Origin: Branchiostoma floridae
Taxonomy: Eukaryota; Chordata; Leptocardii; Amphioxiformes; Branchiostomatidae
Length of the DNA: 62,000 bases
Reading direction: 5' to 3'
Assembly (NCBI RefSeq): GCF_000003815.2
Contig: NC_049980.1
Coordinates: forward strand, 31,263,470-31,325,469
Part shown: piece after piece, positions 60,201-62,000 of the stretch
Layout of the letters: each line of letters begins with the position of its first letter
Numbering within the stretch: the stretch's first letter is position 1
Position numbers and translations under genes: made by a program
Notes under the pieces: model-generated
The model's input: the letters and a program-made list of their open reading frames with translations, nothing else
Database searches by the model: none
Told to the model about the DNA's origin: nothing

Positions 60201-62000
60201 ATCGTGCATACCTACAAACTATTTTAAGAAGGAGTCTTTTCATGAATCTATATAATTGTAATTGATCCTGACTGTCCATCAAAATTAGCACTTCAATTAT
60301 CATTAAGATATTCCCTTTTAAGGCAATGAGAACTTCTCTACTTTGATTCATGTCACTTTAGGTCAATGGATTGACTTGAAACTCAGGCTTTTATGAATTG
60401 GAGACTCCCCTAAATTATTTCTGACATCCTGGTCTGTCAACATGCAGAGACTTTGACTTAGGGATCTCTACCAGTACAATCAGACATTCTGCCAGATTAC
60501 AGTCTCTATACGCCAAAAAGCAGTTACTCAAGCAACTGGATATGATTTTGGAAAATCATATCCAGTTCCTTGAGTGACTACTTTTTTGGCTTATCTTTAA
60601 TTTTACCTGGATGTCAAACCTTCATTGATGCACTCTATATTATACTCTGACATATATCTTTTAATGAAACTTTGTTCTGTCTGATGATTGTATACAATGT
60701 CATGTAGAAACAACAAGCTGAAACAGATTTTGTTAATGTTTGCATCTTCTACATAAATGTTAGAAATGTGTAAATTTCCATTGCCTATGCATGCTGCCCA
60801 CCTTGTATGTTGACCCTCAAACATCAGCAGTGCTGCCTCGAGGGTCAGGGTAATGATTCGTTGGATTTTGGAATGAATAAATATTCAATACGAAACAATG
60901 TTTGCAGATATTTGCTTACGGCATGTTGTTCGAGCTCCGTATGGACCCCACGGTGGTCGACCAGATCTTCCCAGCGCTAGACGACATCATCGACCTTCAC
61001 ACGACCTTCAAACAGAACCTCCAGGACCGGCGGAAGGAGCAGTCACCTGTGGTGGAGAAGATCGGAGACGTCATCTGCCAACAGGTGGGGATGGCATAGA
61101 GTTGGGACAACATTTATCATTTAAGCTTATCAAATACCATTATACTACTGTAAATGCAGAAATGTTCGCGGTGGATTAATGTTCGCGGTTTTCGCGGTGA
61201 CCACTTCACCACGAACTTAAAACCACCGCGAACATTTTTCTACTATGGTATAAGACTGCAGTCTATGGTGTTACCGCGAAATTAAAACCACCGCGAAAAG
61301 TCCTTTTCCCCGCTACCGCGAAATTAAATCCCCGCGAACTTAAATGCATTTACAGTATTAGTTAATCTCGTTTCTCATCCGTAAACCATGGATGTCTATC
61401 TTTCATGACTGTCCTTCAAAGCTAAAAAGGATGGCAAGAAACTTAATTCAGCAATTAAATAGGGGGTTAGATTTTTGTAAGGCCAAATTCTTTGTAGATG
61501 CATGGTGATAGTCAGAATATACCTATGATGATAAACTTGATTTATTTTAAAAGTCCTACCAGGGTTGTAGCCAGCACCTGTCCTTCCGTTTTTGATGGAA
61601 TTTTGCCCATGTGTAATTTTTCACCAAAACAGATGCCATTGAACAGTTTTGTCTACCTGCAAAATTTACACCTCAAAATGCAGGAAATAGCGTTTCAGGG
61701 GGTCAGAGGAACCCCCATCCTAGTAATGTCGCGCCTTGGGCACTCAATAGGGTTCAGAATTGAGGGGACGGAAAATGATTTCAGGCTAGCTACAAGCCTG
61801 AGTCCTGCCTGAGTGTCTTACCGTCATGGATACTTGTTACTGCCTTACAGTTCCAAGACGAGCTGGGGGAGCGCATGATGTCACTTGGCCATTTGATGTC
61901 ATGAAAGGTTGTTGAAAGAATTTGAAATCTTTTTGCCACTAACACATAATCTTGTCCCTGTTTTGTGCAGTTCCAAGACGAGCTTGGTGAGCGCATGACA
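13793..62000 (+). CDS. ARHGEF28-like: Rho guanine-nucleotide exchange factor, ARHGEF28/AKAP13 family, 34 exons, 3' incomplete
   Basis: Span of the whole coding model; exons are listed separately. Family members activate RhoA by GDP/GTP exchange through a DH-PH module, and vertebrate AKAP13 also anchors PKA. Phase-consistent splicing of 34 exons gives 3807 nt, 1269 residues, without a stop. Seen: N-terminal family domain (1-160) starting MALSPSEAPVY, ankyrin-like segment (160-222), acidic Ser/Pro-rich linker (223-945), C1 zinc finger (957-1004), KERPRS motif (about 1035), and DH start (from about 1176, KRQNAIYEFMRTEMQHF). The N-terminus looks closer to ARHGEF28 than to AKAP13, but one invertebrate gene may be co-orthologous to both. 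The rest of DH, PH and the C-terminal coiled coil are outside the window. The start is the Met that matches the vertebrate start; an upstream extension is possible. No other protein gene is recognised within its introns. Confidence 0.93.
14666..14869 (+). mobile_element. 5S-rRNA-derived SINE, copy 1 (internally deleted)
   Basis: 14666-14787 resembles 5S rRNA: GCTACGGCCGCGTGGCACG, GAAGTTGAGCAACGTGCGG, TGGATGGG, ending GATTGCTGTAGCC. It continues with a SINE body (CGTCTTCCGGGAGGGACGT) and ends CAAAATACACC. About 60 nt of body present in copy 2 is missing. Degraded internal control region; not a functional 5S gene. Confidence 0.85.
14870..15211. mobile_element. MITE, CAGGGCTCGAAATAC family, copy 1
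   Basis: CAGGGCTCGAAATACTTTTT at left, GTATTTTGAGCCCTG at right; interior repeats ACCTGCACx on both strands. Inserted directly after the SINE. Relatives at 18310-18616 and 27973-28403. Confidence 0.88.
15241..15497 (-). mobile_element. tRNA-related SINE, family A, inverted copy
   Basis: The reverse strand carries GGGAGTTTGAATTGTCGC (B-box region), CAACAAACATGC, and the TCTTCTCTGTCATGACCAGTG tail shared with the copy at 12330. Diverged roughly 25-30%. Confidence 0.65.
15680..15931. mobile_element. MITE with perfect 33-bp inverted ends and perfect 11-bp target duplication
   Basis: Ends GCACGTCACCGGAACGTACT... are perfect complements over 33 bp. Both sides are flanked by TCCTAAACACA (15669-15679, 15932-15942). 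The ends contain TGCGCCTGCGCG, one base from an NRF1 site, and a CRE half-like ACGTCAC. No coding capacity. Recent insertion. Confidence 0.96.
17595..17700 (-). repeat. Dispersed repeat fragment (related to 11640-12085)
   Basis: TTACCTTTGCCAAGAAGGTT then GTGGGTAGAAGACCAGCAAA, the reverse of the end of the upstream repeat. Confidence 0.55.
18055..18660. repeat. Tandem duplication, second copy interrupted by a MITE
   Basis: Unit of about 175 bp (18055-18230, then 18231-18309 plus 18617-18660) sharing CCAGATTCTGT, TTCTTxxGCAGTTT and AGGTAATGTATGACAGGTT. Related to the GACCACC transposon ends. Copy 1 retains the uninterrupted site. Confidence 0.75.
18310..18616. mobile_element. MITE, CAGGGCTCGAAATAC family, copy 2
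   Basis: 307 bp, flanked by TAATG on each side (18305-18309, 18617-18621). The sibling tandem copy at 18157-18172 preserves the empty site GGTAATGTATGACAGG, confirming the 5-bp duplication. Confidence 0.9.
18705..18852 (+). CDS. ARHGEF28-like: Exon 2 (residues 12-61), N-terminal family domain
   Basis: Acceptor CTCTCCAG, donor GTACGC. Encodes GGSTIVAAF, LPEGCDFFLIFRGSQQRH and ITIARQLNAFTLQAVIP, the hydrophobic/aromatic block shared by ARHGEF28 and AKAP13 N-termini (DxxFYxxFxGSxxRH pattern). Phase 0 in, phase 1 out. GC content rises clearly above the surrounding intron. Confidence 0.93.
19083..19282. mobile_element. MITE in intron 2, GTCACATTTCC ends
   Basis: TAAGGCCTACGTCACATTTCC at left and GGAAATGTGACCTTA at right, with GGGGCCCGGTCGGGC pairing CCGGCCGGGCCCC inside. 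About 200 bp. Confidence 0.78.
19323..19420. repeat. Dispersed repeat, ACTCAAGCAACT family
   Basis: AAAAAGCACTAACTCAAGCAA, TTTTGGAAACGGTCTGACG and GCATCCACTAC in order. The same order occurs at 1198/1693, 50228-50360, 57178-57262 and, as a hairpin, 60521-60590. Confidence 0.75.
19576..19872 (+). CDS. ARHGEF28-like: Exon 3 (residues 61-160), N-terminal family domain
   Basis: Acceptor TTTGTCCCAG, donor GTAAGA. Begins DHDCAEVVEVSVCASD and ends LPPWWNVLGTTTEEE, matching the PGHxxxETVxVxVC and LPxEWxVLG motifs of AKAP13 and ARHGEF28. Phase 1 in and out. Completes a roughly 160-residue N-terminal domain of unknown biochemical role. Confidence 0.94.
20421..20700 (+). mobile_element. tRNA-derived SINE, family B, best copy
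   Basis: Head GGTGCAATGGCCTAGTGGG TAGAGTG (A box) and GAGTTCGATCCC (perfect-looking B box, 20471) span 72 nt like a tRNA. A tRNA-unrelated body follows with GCTGCTTTCTCTGCTTAGCA and GGCACCACCTTATTCGCCAC. No acceptor stem pairs cleanly, so it is a SINE, not a tRNA gene. Relatives: 7390-7568 and perhaps 39128-39420. Confidence 0.8.
23808..24085 (+). mobile_element. 5S-rRNA-derived SINE, copy 2, with (ATT)n tail
   Basis: 23808-23925 follows 5S rRNA along its length (TACTACGGCTGCGTGGCGCG, GAAGTTAAGCAACGTGCGG, AGTACTTGGATGGGGGACC, GCTGTAGCC). Then comes a unique body and an (ATT)7-type tail at 24062-24085. The full 5S-headed SINE structure. Confidence 0.92.
24377..24584. mobile_element. TTCGCGGT MITE, copy 1
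   Basis: CTGTAAATGCA at left, TGCATTTACGG at right, flanked by TA. Interior repeats TTCGCGGT and ACCGCGAA palindromically. With its TAs it is 212 bp, the same as copies 2 and 3. Confidence 0.93.
24914..25096. mobile_element. Short CAGTCAAAxCTGC-ended element
   Basis: TACAGTCAAAACTGCC at left, GGGTTTGGTTAC at right, with GACCACC-type motifs inside. Relative of 8602-9558. Confidence 0.55.
25468..25651 (+). CDS. ARHGEF28-like: Exon 4 (residues 160-221), ankyrin-like segment
   Basis: Acceptor CCCACCAG, donor GTAAGT. Contains PRETLLHFAARLGLRRLAGF, KPGAETAIKLANKDGDLPTD and HDELAALLAE: the ankyrin-type TxLHxAAxxG and DGxxPxDLA signatures in the same place as the RExLxHxAxRxGL block of AKAP13 and ARHGEF28. 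Phase 1 in, 2 out. Likely a protein-protein interaction surface. Confidence 0.94.
25748..25940. mobile_element. Truncated MITE, GGGTTGGAxAAGTT family
   Basis: Matches the left two thirds of the element at 8243 (GTTTTCTAGAATTCGC, TTGGCTCTATTTTCCTGTG TTGACCAATG). The right end is lost where TTAGGG/TTAGTG repeats begin. Confidence 0.75.
25942..26160. repeat. TTAGGG/TTAGTG repeats inside the exon 5 duplication
   Basis: GTTAGGGTTAGTGTTAGTG at 25942 and again GTTAGGGTTAGTGTAAGAG at 26119, part of the 145-bp tandem unit. Telomere-like only in sequence. Confidence 0.75.
26039..26119 (+). pseudogene. Partial tandem copy of exon 5
   Basis: Near-identical to the first 81 nt of exon 5, with its own TAG acceptor at 26037-26038. 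After GGGAAGGGT it hits an in-frame TAG and enters TTAGGG/TTAGTG-like sequence instead of the rest of the exon. The repeat unit of 145 bp includes intron sequence. A weak donor (GTTAGG) follows, so inclusion is conceivable but would shift the frame. Confidence 0.8.
26184..26350 (+). CDS. ARHGEF28-like: Exon 5 (residues 221-277)
   Basis: Acceptor GTTGTTAG, donor GTACGT. Encodes DPDSYLSTSPVPRVWETREV, then a basic Ser site MLKRHSLGS (Ser257). Human AKAP13 has a similar PDSW/SxxS context just after its ankyrin-like part. Phase 2 in, 1 out. The first half of this exon is also present, damaged, 145 bp upstream (26039-26119). Confidence 0.85.
26538..26700. mobile_element. Short CAGTCAAACCTG-ended element
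   Basis: ACTGAAAATCGTCAAACTGC at left and ACAGGTTTGACTGTA at right. Same family as 8602-9558. Confidence 0.55.
27973..28403. mobile_element. MITE, CAGGGCTCGAAATAC family, copy 3, 9-bp target duplication
   Basis: TCGGGCTTGAAATAC to GTATTTTGAGCCCTG, flanked by TACAGTATT on both sides (27964-27972, 28404-28412). The last 95 bp are duplicated in tandem (end signals at 28308 and 28403). Confidence 0.9.
28968..29032 (+). CDS. ARHGEF28-like: Exon 6 (residues 277-298)
   Basis: Acceptor GTTGACAG, donor GTAGGA. Encodes DDDIAVLKHLDMWIGQKSPM PE; phase 1 in, 0 out. Short linker exon without a recognised domain. Supported by frame continuity and a coding-like codon pattern against AT-rich flanks. Confidence 0.78.
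29092..29199. mobile_element. Foldback element, AGCCTGGTATC ends, copy 1
   Basis: Imperfect inverted arms AGCCTGGTATCTGTACCAA and its complement near GGATGCCAGGATA. A second copy at 47939-48076 shares the AGAGACTTxxCxGCTACAA arm. Confidence 0.65.
29313..29412. other. Assembly gap of 100 N
   Basis: Exactly 100 N following a GT-rich run; a round placeholder, so the true length is unknown. Probably a GT microsatellite that defeated assembly. Confidence 0.98.
30750..31002. repeat. 123-bp tandem duplication just before exon 7
   Basis: GGACACTTG...GGAGTTCCAGCGCAGAAG...ACTGCCATGTTGTTG appears at 30761-30872 and 30884-31000. Copy 2 leads straight into the exon 7 acceptor. Confidence 0.88.
31017..31092 (+). 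CDS. ARHGEF28-like: Exon 7 (residues 299-324)
   Basis: Acceptor GTGCCTACAG, donor GTGAGT. Encodes PELGSPPTSVREDQDSWEDQ EAAET, acidic and Pro/Ser-rich; phase 0 in, 1 out. The 250 bp just upstream is an imperfect 123-bp tandem duplication. Confidence 0.78.
31277..31314. repeat. Perfect 18-bp hairpin with 2-nt loop
   Basis: CAAGGAGGTTGAAAGAGG, TC, then its exact complement. Too tight for a microRNA precursor. Confidence 0.93.
33174..34771. mobile_element. Non-autonomous transposon, TGTTCTCACCAGG ends, 1.6 kb
   Basis: TGTTCTCACCAGG at left and CCTGGTGAGAACA at right. Starts with a very G-rich block (33210-33290). Has an internal direct repeat of about 200 bp (34001-34205 and 34270-34467), and a right end with AGCGTAGCGGGCG pairs. 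No transposase frame. Much higher GC than the surrounding intron. Superfamily not assigned. Confidence 0.78.
34772..34990. mobile_element. Penelope-like terminal fragment
   Basis: Flanked by inverted CTGAATAAAGTGACTCTT / AGAGTCTCTTTATTCAGTGC. Contains CCTGAGGAAGGTGACAGACG GTCACCGAAA and GGAAATAAAG, the 3' signature seen in many Penelope-like elements. No reverse transcriptase remains. Confidence 0.6.
35850..36073. mobile_element. Inverted-repeat pair around a Penelope-like end
   Basis: Arms of about 65 bp (AAGGACAACCTCAAGCCAAC... and its complement at 36001-36064) enclose GGAACTTTATTCGAACC and TTTCGCCGTGTGGCTTCCTC, reverse of a Penelope-like tail. Lies only 57 bp before exon 8. Confidence 0.7.
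36130..36303 (+). CDS. ARHGEF28-like: Exon 8 (residues 324-382)
   Basis: Acceptor GTGGTTACAG, donor GTCAGT. Acidic linker beginning GDEHSEADFLEESASDTDPF and ending VTQPTPERDGDGHAKIL. Phase 1 in and out, so it could be included or skipped without changing frame. Its last 17 codons are duplicated downstream as a possible alternative exon. Confidence 0.82.
   Translation: MMNTVKQTSWRSQPATPTPSQSSPPRVPMTRARPRASPPSASPSPLPRGTGTGMPRY
36249..36520. repeat. 146-bp tandem duplication of the exon 8 end and donor
   Basis: Covers exon 8's last 51 nt, its GTCAGTGGAGAG donor region and about 60 nt of intron, repeated once with more divergence in the intron than in the exon part. Confidence 0.88.
36399..36449 (+). 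CDS. Candidate exon 8b: in-frame copy of the exon 8 tail
   Basis: A 51-nt segment, nearly identical to the last part of exon 8, preceded by TTATTCAG and followed by the same GTCAGTGG donor. It is phase 1 in and out, has no stop, and would insert VTQPTPERDGDGHAKIL between exons 8 and 9. The duplicated unit (about 146 bp) includes intron. Whether it is spliced is unknown; the upstream pyrimidine tract is short. Confidence 0.45.
   Translation, partial: SPSPHPRGTGMGMPRY
36833..36915 (+). CDS. ARHGEF28-like: Exon 9 (residues 382-409)
   Basis: Acceptor CGTCCTGCAG, donor GTATGC. Encodes DENLRRLHNINEGIQRLREM NKKQFIVE, a likely amphipathic helix (L, I and M spaced three to four apart). It could act as a coiled coil or binding helix; a kinase-anchoring role is not demonstrable from sequence. 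Phase 1 in, 0 out. Confidence 0.82.
37458..37548 (+). CDS. ARHGEF28-like: Exon 10 (residues 410-440)
   Basis: Acceptor GTTGTTGTAG, weak donor GTTTCA. Encodes EVRKENLSRLSCSCPDLAEG followed by ASSRQAQLKK, continuing the helix of exon 9 and then a Ser/Cys-rich SRLSCSCPDL motif that may be a phosphorylation site. Phase 0 in, 1 out. Confidence 0.78.
37689..37742. repeat. (GT)n microsatellite
   Basis: About 25 GT units with GA and GC interruptions, in intron 10, 68 bp before exon 11. Confidence 0.97.
37810..37970 (+). CDS. ARHGEF28-like: Exon 11 (residues 440-493)
   Basis: Acceptor CTGCCCCAG, donor GTAAGA. Encodes DATRCTSESSMFPVKEGPEE, then MDTDMFPRVGSQEPL and an acidic stretch RIEEERDREVLGW. Phase 1 in, 0 out. 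Linker; no domain recognised. Confidence 0.82.
38602..38918 (+). CDS. ARHGEF28-like: Exon 12 (residues 494-599), acidic run and RRHSWGP motif
   Basis: Acceptor TTCCTCCCAG, donor GTACAG. Very acidic middle (DGDDGEEEKRGEGEEDGEEE), then PRRHSWGPISP, matching the RRHSWGP motif of AKAP13, with an RRxS protein-kinase-A-type site at Ser578. Phase 0 in, 2 out. The open frame visible upstream of the acceptor to 38353 is intron. Confidence 0.92.
38919..39448 (+). other. Intron 12
   Basis: 39128-39420 vaguely resembles the family B SINE (GCACTTGG, AGAAGTTGAACACACA, CTAGTCCCCTG) but is heavily decayed. Confidence 0.4.
39449..39696 (+). CDS. ARHGEF28-like: Exon 13 (residues 599-682)
   Basis: Acceptor TTGTCCCAG, donor GTGAGG. 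Encodes SHSMNHLDHEADHVDSDEEF, Pro-rich NLPVTPAYDAARTPSPLIPS, and an acidic/Ser tail SESGTLLSETSTET. Several SP/TP sites suggest a regulated disordered linker. Phase 2 in, 1 out. GC-rich relative to flanks. Confidence 0.88.
39948..40051 (+). CDS. ARHGEF28-like: Exon 14 (residues 682-716)
   Basis: Acceptor GGCTCCACAG, donor GTGAGT. Encodes GSTVSPLHHPSPHHVKSSSA followed by GSLGDLGIDIKEAIV. Phase 1 in, 0 out. Its phase-0 donor could join any of the six tandem acceptors that follow; only the last gives a long product. Confidence 0.85.
40440..41074 (+). repeat. Five upstream tandem copies of intron 14 end plus exon 15 start
   Basis: Units of 113-126 bp. Exon-like starts are at 40466, 40590, 40703, 40829 and 40952, and the intact exon follows at 41075. 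Each unit carries a pyrimidine-rich tract, a TTTAAG acceptor and about 75 nt of exon 15. Each then runs into an in-frame stop (TGA or TAA near TGTTTAAGAC). Copy 2 has lost about 12 nt. Copies differ by a few bases, so they are not perfectly recent. Confidence 0.93.
41075..41222 (+). CDS. ARHGEF28-like: Exon 15 (residues 717-766), last and complete copy of a six-fold array
   Basis: Acceptor TACCTTTAAG, donor GTGAGT. Encodes ELDEDETLKKRSMSMSPVQL and EMLSSPGLTKAVSTSALQHA; the SSPxLTKxxS block resembles the AKAP13 segment upstream of its C1 domain. KKRSMSMSP is a basophilic/14-3-3-like site. Phase 0 in, 1 out. Only this copy continues past the LEKEML codons into a full exon with a donor. Confidence 0.9.
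41223..42106 (+). other. Intron 15
   Basis: Begins with MITE copy 2; 41470-42100 is AT-rich with nothing recognised. Confidence 0.6.
41257..41464. mobile_element. TTCGCGGT MITE, copy 2 (inverted)
   Basis: CTGTAAATGCATTTAAGTTCG to TGCATTTACAG between TA dinucleotides, opposite orientation to copies 1 and 3. Only 35 bp after the exon 15 donor. Confidence 0.93.
42107..42164 (+). CDS. ARHGEF28-like: Exon 16 (residues 766-785)
   Basis: Acceptor CTCCCCACAG, donor GTAGGA. Encodes FKKPEVPPVMHPRSQHPFAR; phase 1 in, 2 out. Short basic/Pro linker. AKAP13 has a comparable HPFS segment in the same linker. Confidence 0.8.
42165..43876 (+). other. Intron 16
   Basis: 42165-42620 has loose repeats (AGTCATxTxACAG, TATCCTGxCC, TATGTACAA). 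42620-43320 shows nothing. The MITE at 43333 follows. Confidence 0.6.
43333..43764. mobile_element. MITE with TAGCCTGGGTACC ends and 9-bp target duplication
   Basis: 432 bp. TAGCCTGGGTACCATCCGGA at left and its complement at right over about 34 bp, flanked by ACCCGAAGG (43324-43332) and ACCCAAAGG (43765-43773). Shares TAGCCT ends and 9-bp target length with the element at 12945. GC-richer than flanks. The 90-codon frame inside is incidental. Confidence 0.93.
43877..43933 (+). CDS. ARHGEF28-like: Exon 17 (residues 785-804)
   Basis: Acceptor TTCACCCGTAG, donor GTATGT. Encodes RPIIEEKRSLTLQEFLQEFE, a predicted helix with a basic Ser site (EKRSLT). Phase 2 in and out, 57 nt, so a frame-neutral cassette. 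Confidence 0.8.
   Translation, partial: ADHRREALANTAGVFAGI
43934..45411 (+). other. Intron 17
   Basis: No feature to 44990. Then a diverged duplication of about 200 bp (44992-45190 and 45205-45400: GGCCTTTCTAG, ATTCTGAxGAAxTTGATTTTT, GGTTGGCTCAxGCCCT) runs into exon 18. Confidence 0.65.
45412..45561 (+). CDS. ARHGEF28-like: Exon 18 (residues 804-854), acidic run
   Basis: Acceptor CACCGACCAG (poor pyrimidine tract), donor GTAAGC. Encodes LQKDSGKDAGEEEDEDGDDS, then KLNRLLDQSSFKRKARVSLT and ELIKE. 150 nt, phase 2 in and out, so frame-neutral if skipped. The acidic run mirrors that of exon 12. Confidence 0.85.
45562..47681 (+). other. Intron 18
   Basis: Dominated by the 1.1-kb TA-flanked element at 46206. 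45562-46200 and 47320-47680 show nothing else. Confidence 0.65.
46206..47315. mobile_element. TA-flanked inverted-repeat element, CAGTxGAAG ends
   Basis: CAGTAGAAGTCGC at left and GGCTTCCACTG at right between TA dinucleotides, 1110 bp. Subterminal CGACTAA and CGATTA motifs repeat. Contains AAAGATGGCGGACG (YY1-like). No transposase. Ends fit a Tc1/mariner-pogo type non-autonomous element. Confidence 0.85.
47682..47807 (+). CDS. ARHGEF28-like: Exon 19 (residues 854-896)
   Basis: Acceptor GCTCCGAAAG, donor GTTAGG (weak). Encodes TPKTTVQVKHGSPPAVPRSH, then KRRCSLPAVFTNRDSGFYDT. RRCSLP is an RRxSxP site (Ser880) that fits both PKA and 14-3-3 patterns. 126 nt, phase 2 in and out, so frame-neutral. 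Read-through of the donor stops after 11 codons. Confidence 0.83.
47808..49622 (+). other. Intron 19
   Basis: Foldback at 47939-48076 and a lone CCCCCTTTCCACTAG transposon end at 48879. The remainder is AT-rich with no feature. Confidence 0.6.
47939..48076. mobile_element. Foldback element, copy 2
   Basis: TATGGTTGCCCAGCAC... and ...GGCTAGGTAACCATA are inverted; internal TGTCCTCTCTGC pairs AGAGGACA. Relative of 29092-29199. Confidence 0.65.
49623..49678 (+). CDS. ARHGEF28-like: Exon 20 (residues 896-915)
   Basis: Acceptor GCTTTTTCAG, donor GTGAGT. Encodes SPSNFESDEESSQRGKPVP; phase 2 in, 1 out. Short acidic/Ser linker. Confidence 0.83.
49679..51246 (+). other. Intron 20
   Basis: Contains the repeat fragment 50228-50360 (ACTGGATATGATTTTGGAA, GTAGTGGATTCTACCTGAAAC, TTGCTTGAGTAACTGC). 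An 80-bp direct repeat (50835 and 51153) lies next to exon 21. Confidence 0.65.
50835..51232. repeat. Direct repeat before exon 21
   Basis: GATTAGGGTATTTAGGAATG TGGTAAACAGACAATATTTG... is repeated almost exactly over 80 bp at 318-bp spacing. The second copy ends 14 bp before the exon 21 acceptor. Confidence 0.95.
51247..51338 (+). CDS. ARHGEF28-like: Exon 21 (residues 915-945), basic RRRFSF motif
   Basis: Acceptor CTGCCCGTAG, donor GTTTGT. Encodes GGVASLKADDKEKSVRRRFS and FIFSSTRLKGK. RRRFSFI aligns with the SRTFSFL/SRTFSYI motif just before the C1 domain in ARHGEF28 and AKAP13; RRFS is a third RRxS site (Ser934). Phase 1 in, 0 out. Confidence 0.92.
51892..52015 (+). CDS. ARHGEF28-like: Exon 22 (residues 946-987), first half of C1 zinc finger
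   Basis: Acceptor CCCCTTCAG, donor GTAAGT. Lysine-rich lead SKGKDKESANT, then HQFVNISFSNSTVCDICAKT LANKPALQCQ: zinc ligands His957, Cys970, Cys973 and Cys985. This is the typical H-x12-C-x2-C start of a C1 domain. Phase 0 in, 1 out. Confidence 0.96.
52016..52508 (+). other. Intron 22
   Basis: Nothing recognised. Confidence 0.4.
52509..52582 (+). CDS. ARHGEF28-like: Exon 23 (residues 987-1011), second half of C1 zinc finger
   Basis: Acceptor CCTTTTTCAG, donor GTAAGA. Encodes NCSINVHESNCQSSVTPCPK AGKSK with ligands Cys988, His993, Cys997 and Cys1004. The His-x3-Cys gap is one longer than the usual His-x2-Cys. Phase 1 in, 0 out. C1 domains of this family are generally taken as atypical (not phorbol-responsive); membrane or protein contact is likelier than diacylglycerol binding. 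Confidence 0.95.
52583..54716 (+). other. Intron 23
   Basis: Starts with a decayed tandem array (52597-52880). A (CT)n run lies at 53032-53049. 53050-54710 shows no feature. Confidence 0.6.
52597..52880. repeat. Decayed tandem array, TCTGTATCTGTATxGxC units
   Basis: TCTGTATCTGTAT-like starts at 52597, 52667, 52748, 52793 and 52848, followed by GGCATAACACA-like ends; irregular spacing of 45-81 bp. Open frames on both strands here are incidental. Confidence 0.7.
54717..54756 (+). CDS. ARHGEF28-like: Exon 24 (residues 1012-1025), 40-nt microexon
   Basis: Acceptor TCCGCTACAG, donor GTAAGT. Encodes KNLPSKPSNTGLP; phase 0 in, 1 out. Resembles the KPSQPKERPRS region after the C1 domain of AKAP13 when joined to exon 25. 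Confidence 0.8.
54757..56698 (+). other. Introns 24 and 25
   Basis: No elements recognised apart from a (TTG)n run just before exon 25 (55221-55245). Confidence 0.5.
55253..55317 (+). CDS. ARHGEF28-like: Exon 25 (residues 1025-1046), KERPRS motif
   Basis: Acceptor TGTGTGTTTAG, donor GTGAGG. Encodes PPYPYSGGKERPRSEIIQGN KR. KERPRS is shared with AKAP13 between its C1 and DH domains. Phase 1 in, 0 out. Confidence 0.88.
56699..56793 (+). CDS. ARHGEF28-like: Exon 26 (residues 1047-1078)
   Basis: Acceptor CCCCCCCACAG (strong C-tract), donor GTACAT. Encodes YAGHPNPAGMVRGYGHGNTM followed by SSKPAFQTPINR. Gly/Pro/His-rich linker; phase 0 in, 2 out. Confidence 0.82.
57421..57453 (+). CDS. ARHGEF28-like: Exon 27 (residues 1078-1089), 33-nt frame-neutral microexon
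   Basis: Acceptor CCTCTGGCAG, donor GTAAGT. Encodes SWPLQFWKPSI, unusually aromatic for this linker. Phase 2 in and out: joining exon 26 directly to exon 28 keeps frame. Strong splice signals on both sides; suited to regulated inclusion. Confidence 0.65.
57979..58065 (+). CDS. ARHGEF28-like: Exon 28 (residues 1089-1118)
   Basis: Acceptor GTCTGTACAG, donor GTTAGT. Encodes KPISEEDQDTDMAGSRMGRP followed by ASHGGSIT. 87 nt, phase 2 in and out. Linker. Confidence 0.82.
58671..58714 (+). CDS. ARHGEF28-like: Exon 29 (residues 1118-1133)
   Basis: Acceptor CCTCTCTAG, donor GTGAGA. Encodes NIHATISASLESLDE, matching the STESLTDEG / SATSLESES stretch before the DH domain in AKAP13 and ARHGEF28. Phase 2 in, 1 out. 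Confidence 0.87.
59415..59506 (+). CDS. ARHGEF28-like: Exon 30 (residues 1133-1163), lead into DH domain
   Basis: Acceptor GTTTTAAG, donor GTATTC. Encodes GAAGVDELQEDAELLFKGME and PETWRETIDNK; the ExESW motif of the family corresponds to PETW. Phase 1 in, 0 out. Confidence 0.93.
59772..59829 (+). CDS. ARHGEF28-like: Exon 31 (residues 1164-1183), DH start
   Basis: Acceptor TCTTATTACAG, donor GTAAGG. Encodes TLRKLKLSERDIKRQNAIY; KRQ-x-x-IxELMxTE is the start of conserved region 1 of the DH domain. Phase 0 in, 1 out. Confidence 0.95.
60136..60188 (+). CDS. ARHGEF28-like: Exon 32 (residues 1183-1200), DH conserved region 1
   Basis: Acceptor TTTCTTTCAG, donor GTAAGT. Encodes EFMRTEMQHFKTLKIMQR. 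The Glu of TEMQHFKTLKI is the DH residue that contacts switch I of Rho in known DH structures. Phase 1 in, 0 out. Confidence 0.95.
60189..60907 (+). other. Intron 32
   Basis: Only the hairpin at 60521-60590 is notable. Confidence 0.55.
60521..60590. repeat. Head-to-head hairpin of the ACTCAAGCAACT repeat
   Basis: GCCAAAAAGCAGTTACTCAA GCAACTGGATATGATTTT pairs with the following inverted copy over about 33 bp, with a GG centre. Confidence 0.9.
60908..61084 (+). CDS. ARHGEF28-like: Exon 33 (residues 1201-1259), DH domain
   Basis: Acceptor ATGTTTGCAG, donor GTGGGG. Encodes IFAYGMLFELRMDPTVVDQI FPALDDIIDLHTTFKQNLQD and a tail with EKIGDVICQQ, matching the IFPCLDELxxIHxxF and RIGDxLVxQF motifs of family DH domains. 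Phase 0 in and out. Higher GC than flanking introns. Confidence 0.96.
61148..61355. mobile_element. TTCGCGGT MITE, copy 3
   Basis: CTGTAAATGCAGAAATGTTCG to TGCATTTACAG between TA dinucleotides; same 212-bp total as copies 1 and 2. Lies 63 bp after the exon 33 donor. Confidence 0.93.
61851..61880 (+). pseudogene. Partial tandem copy of exon 34 start
   Basis: Same first 27 nt as exon 34 (two mismatches) behind its own TGCCTTACAG acceptor. It then diverges and reaches an in-frame TGA about 50 nt on. Use of this acceptor would truncate the DH domain. Confidence 0.8.
61971..62000 (+). CDS. ARHGEF28-like: Exon 34 (from residue 1260), DH domain, cut by window edge
   Basis: Acceptor TTTTGTGCAG. Encodes FQDELGERMT, continuing FSxENAxxM of the family DH domain; the exon runs off the window. 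A damaged copy of the same exon start lies 120 bp upstream. Confidence 0.92.
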
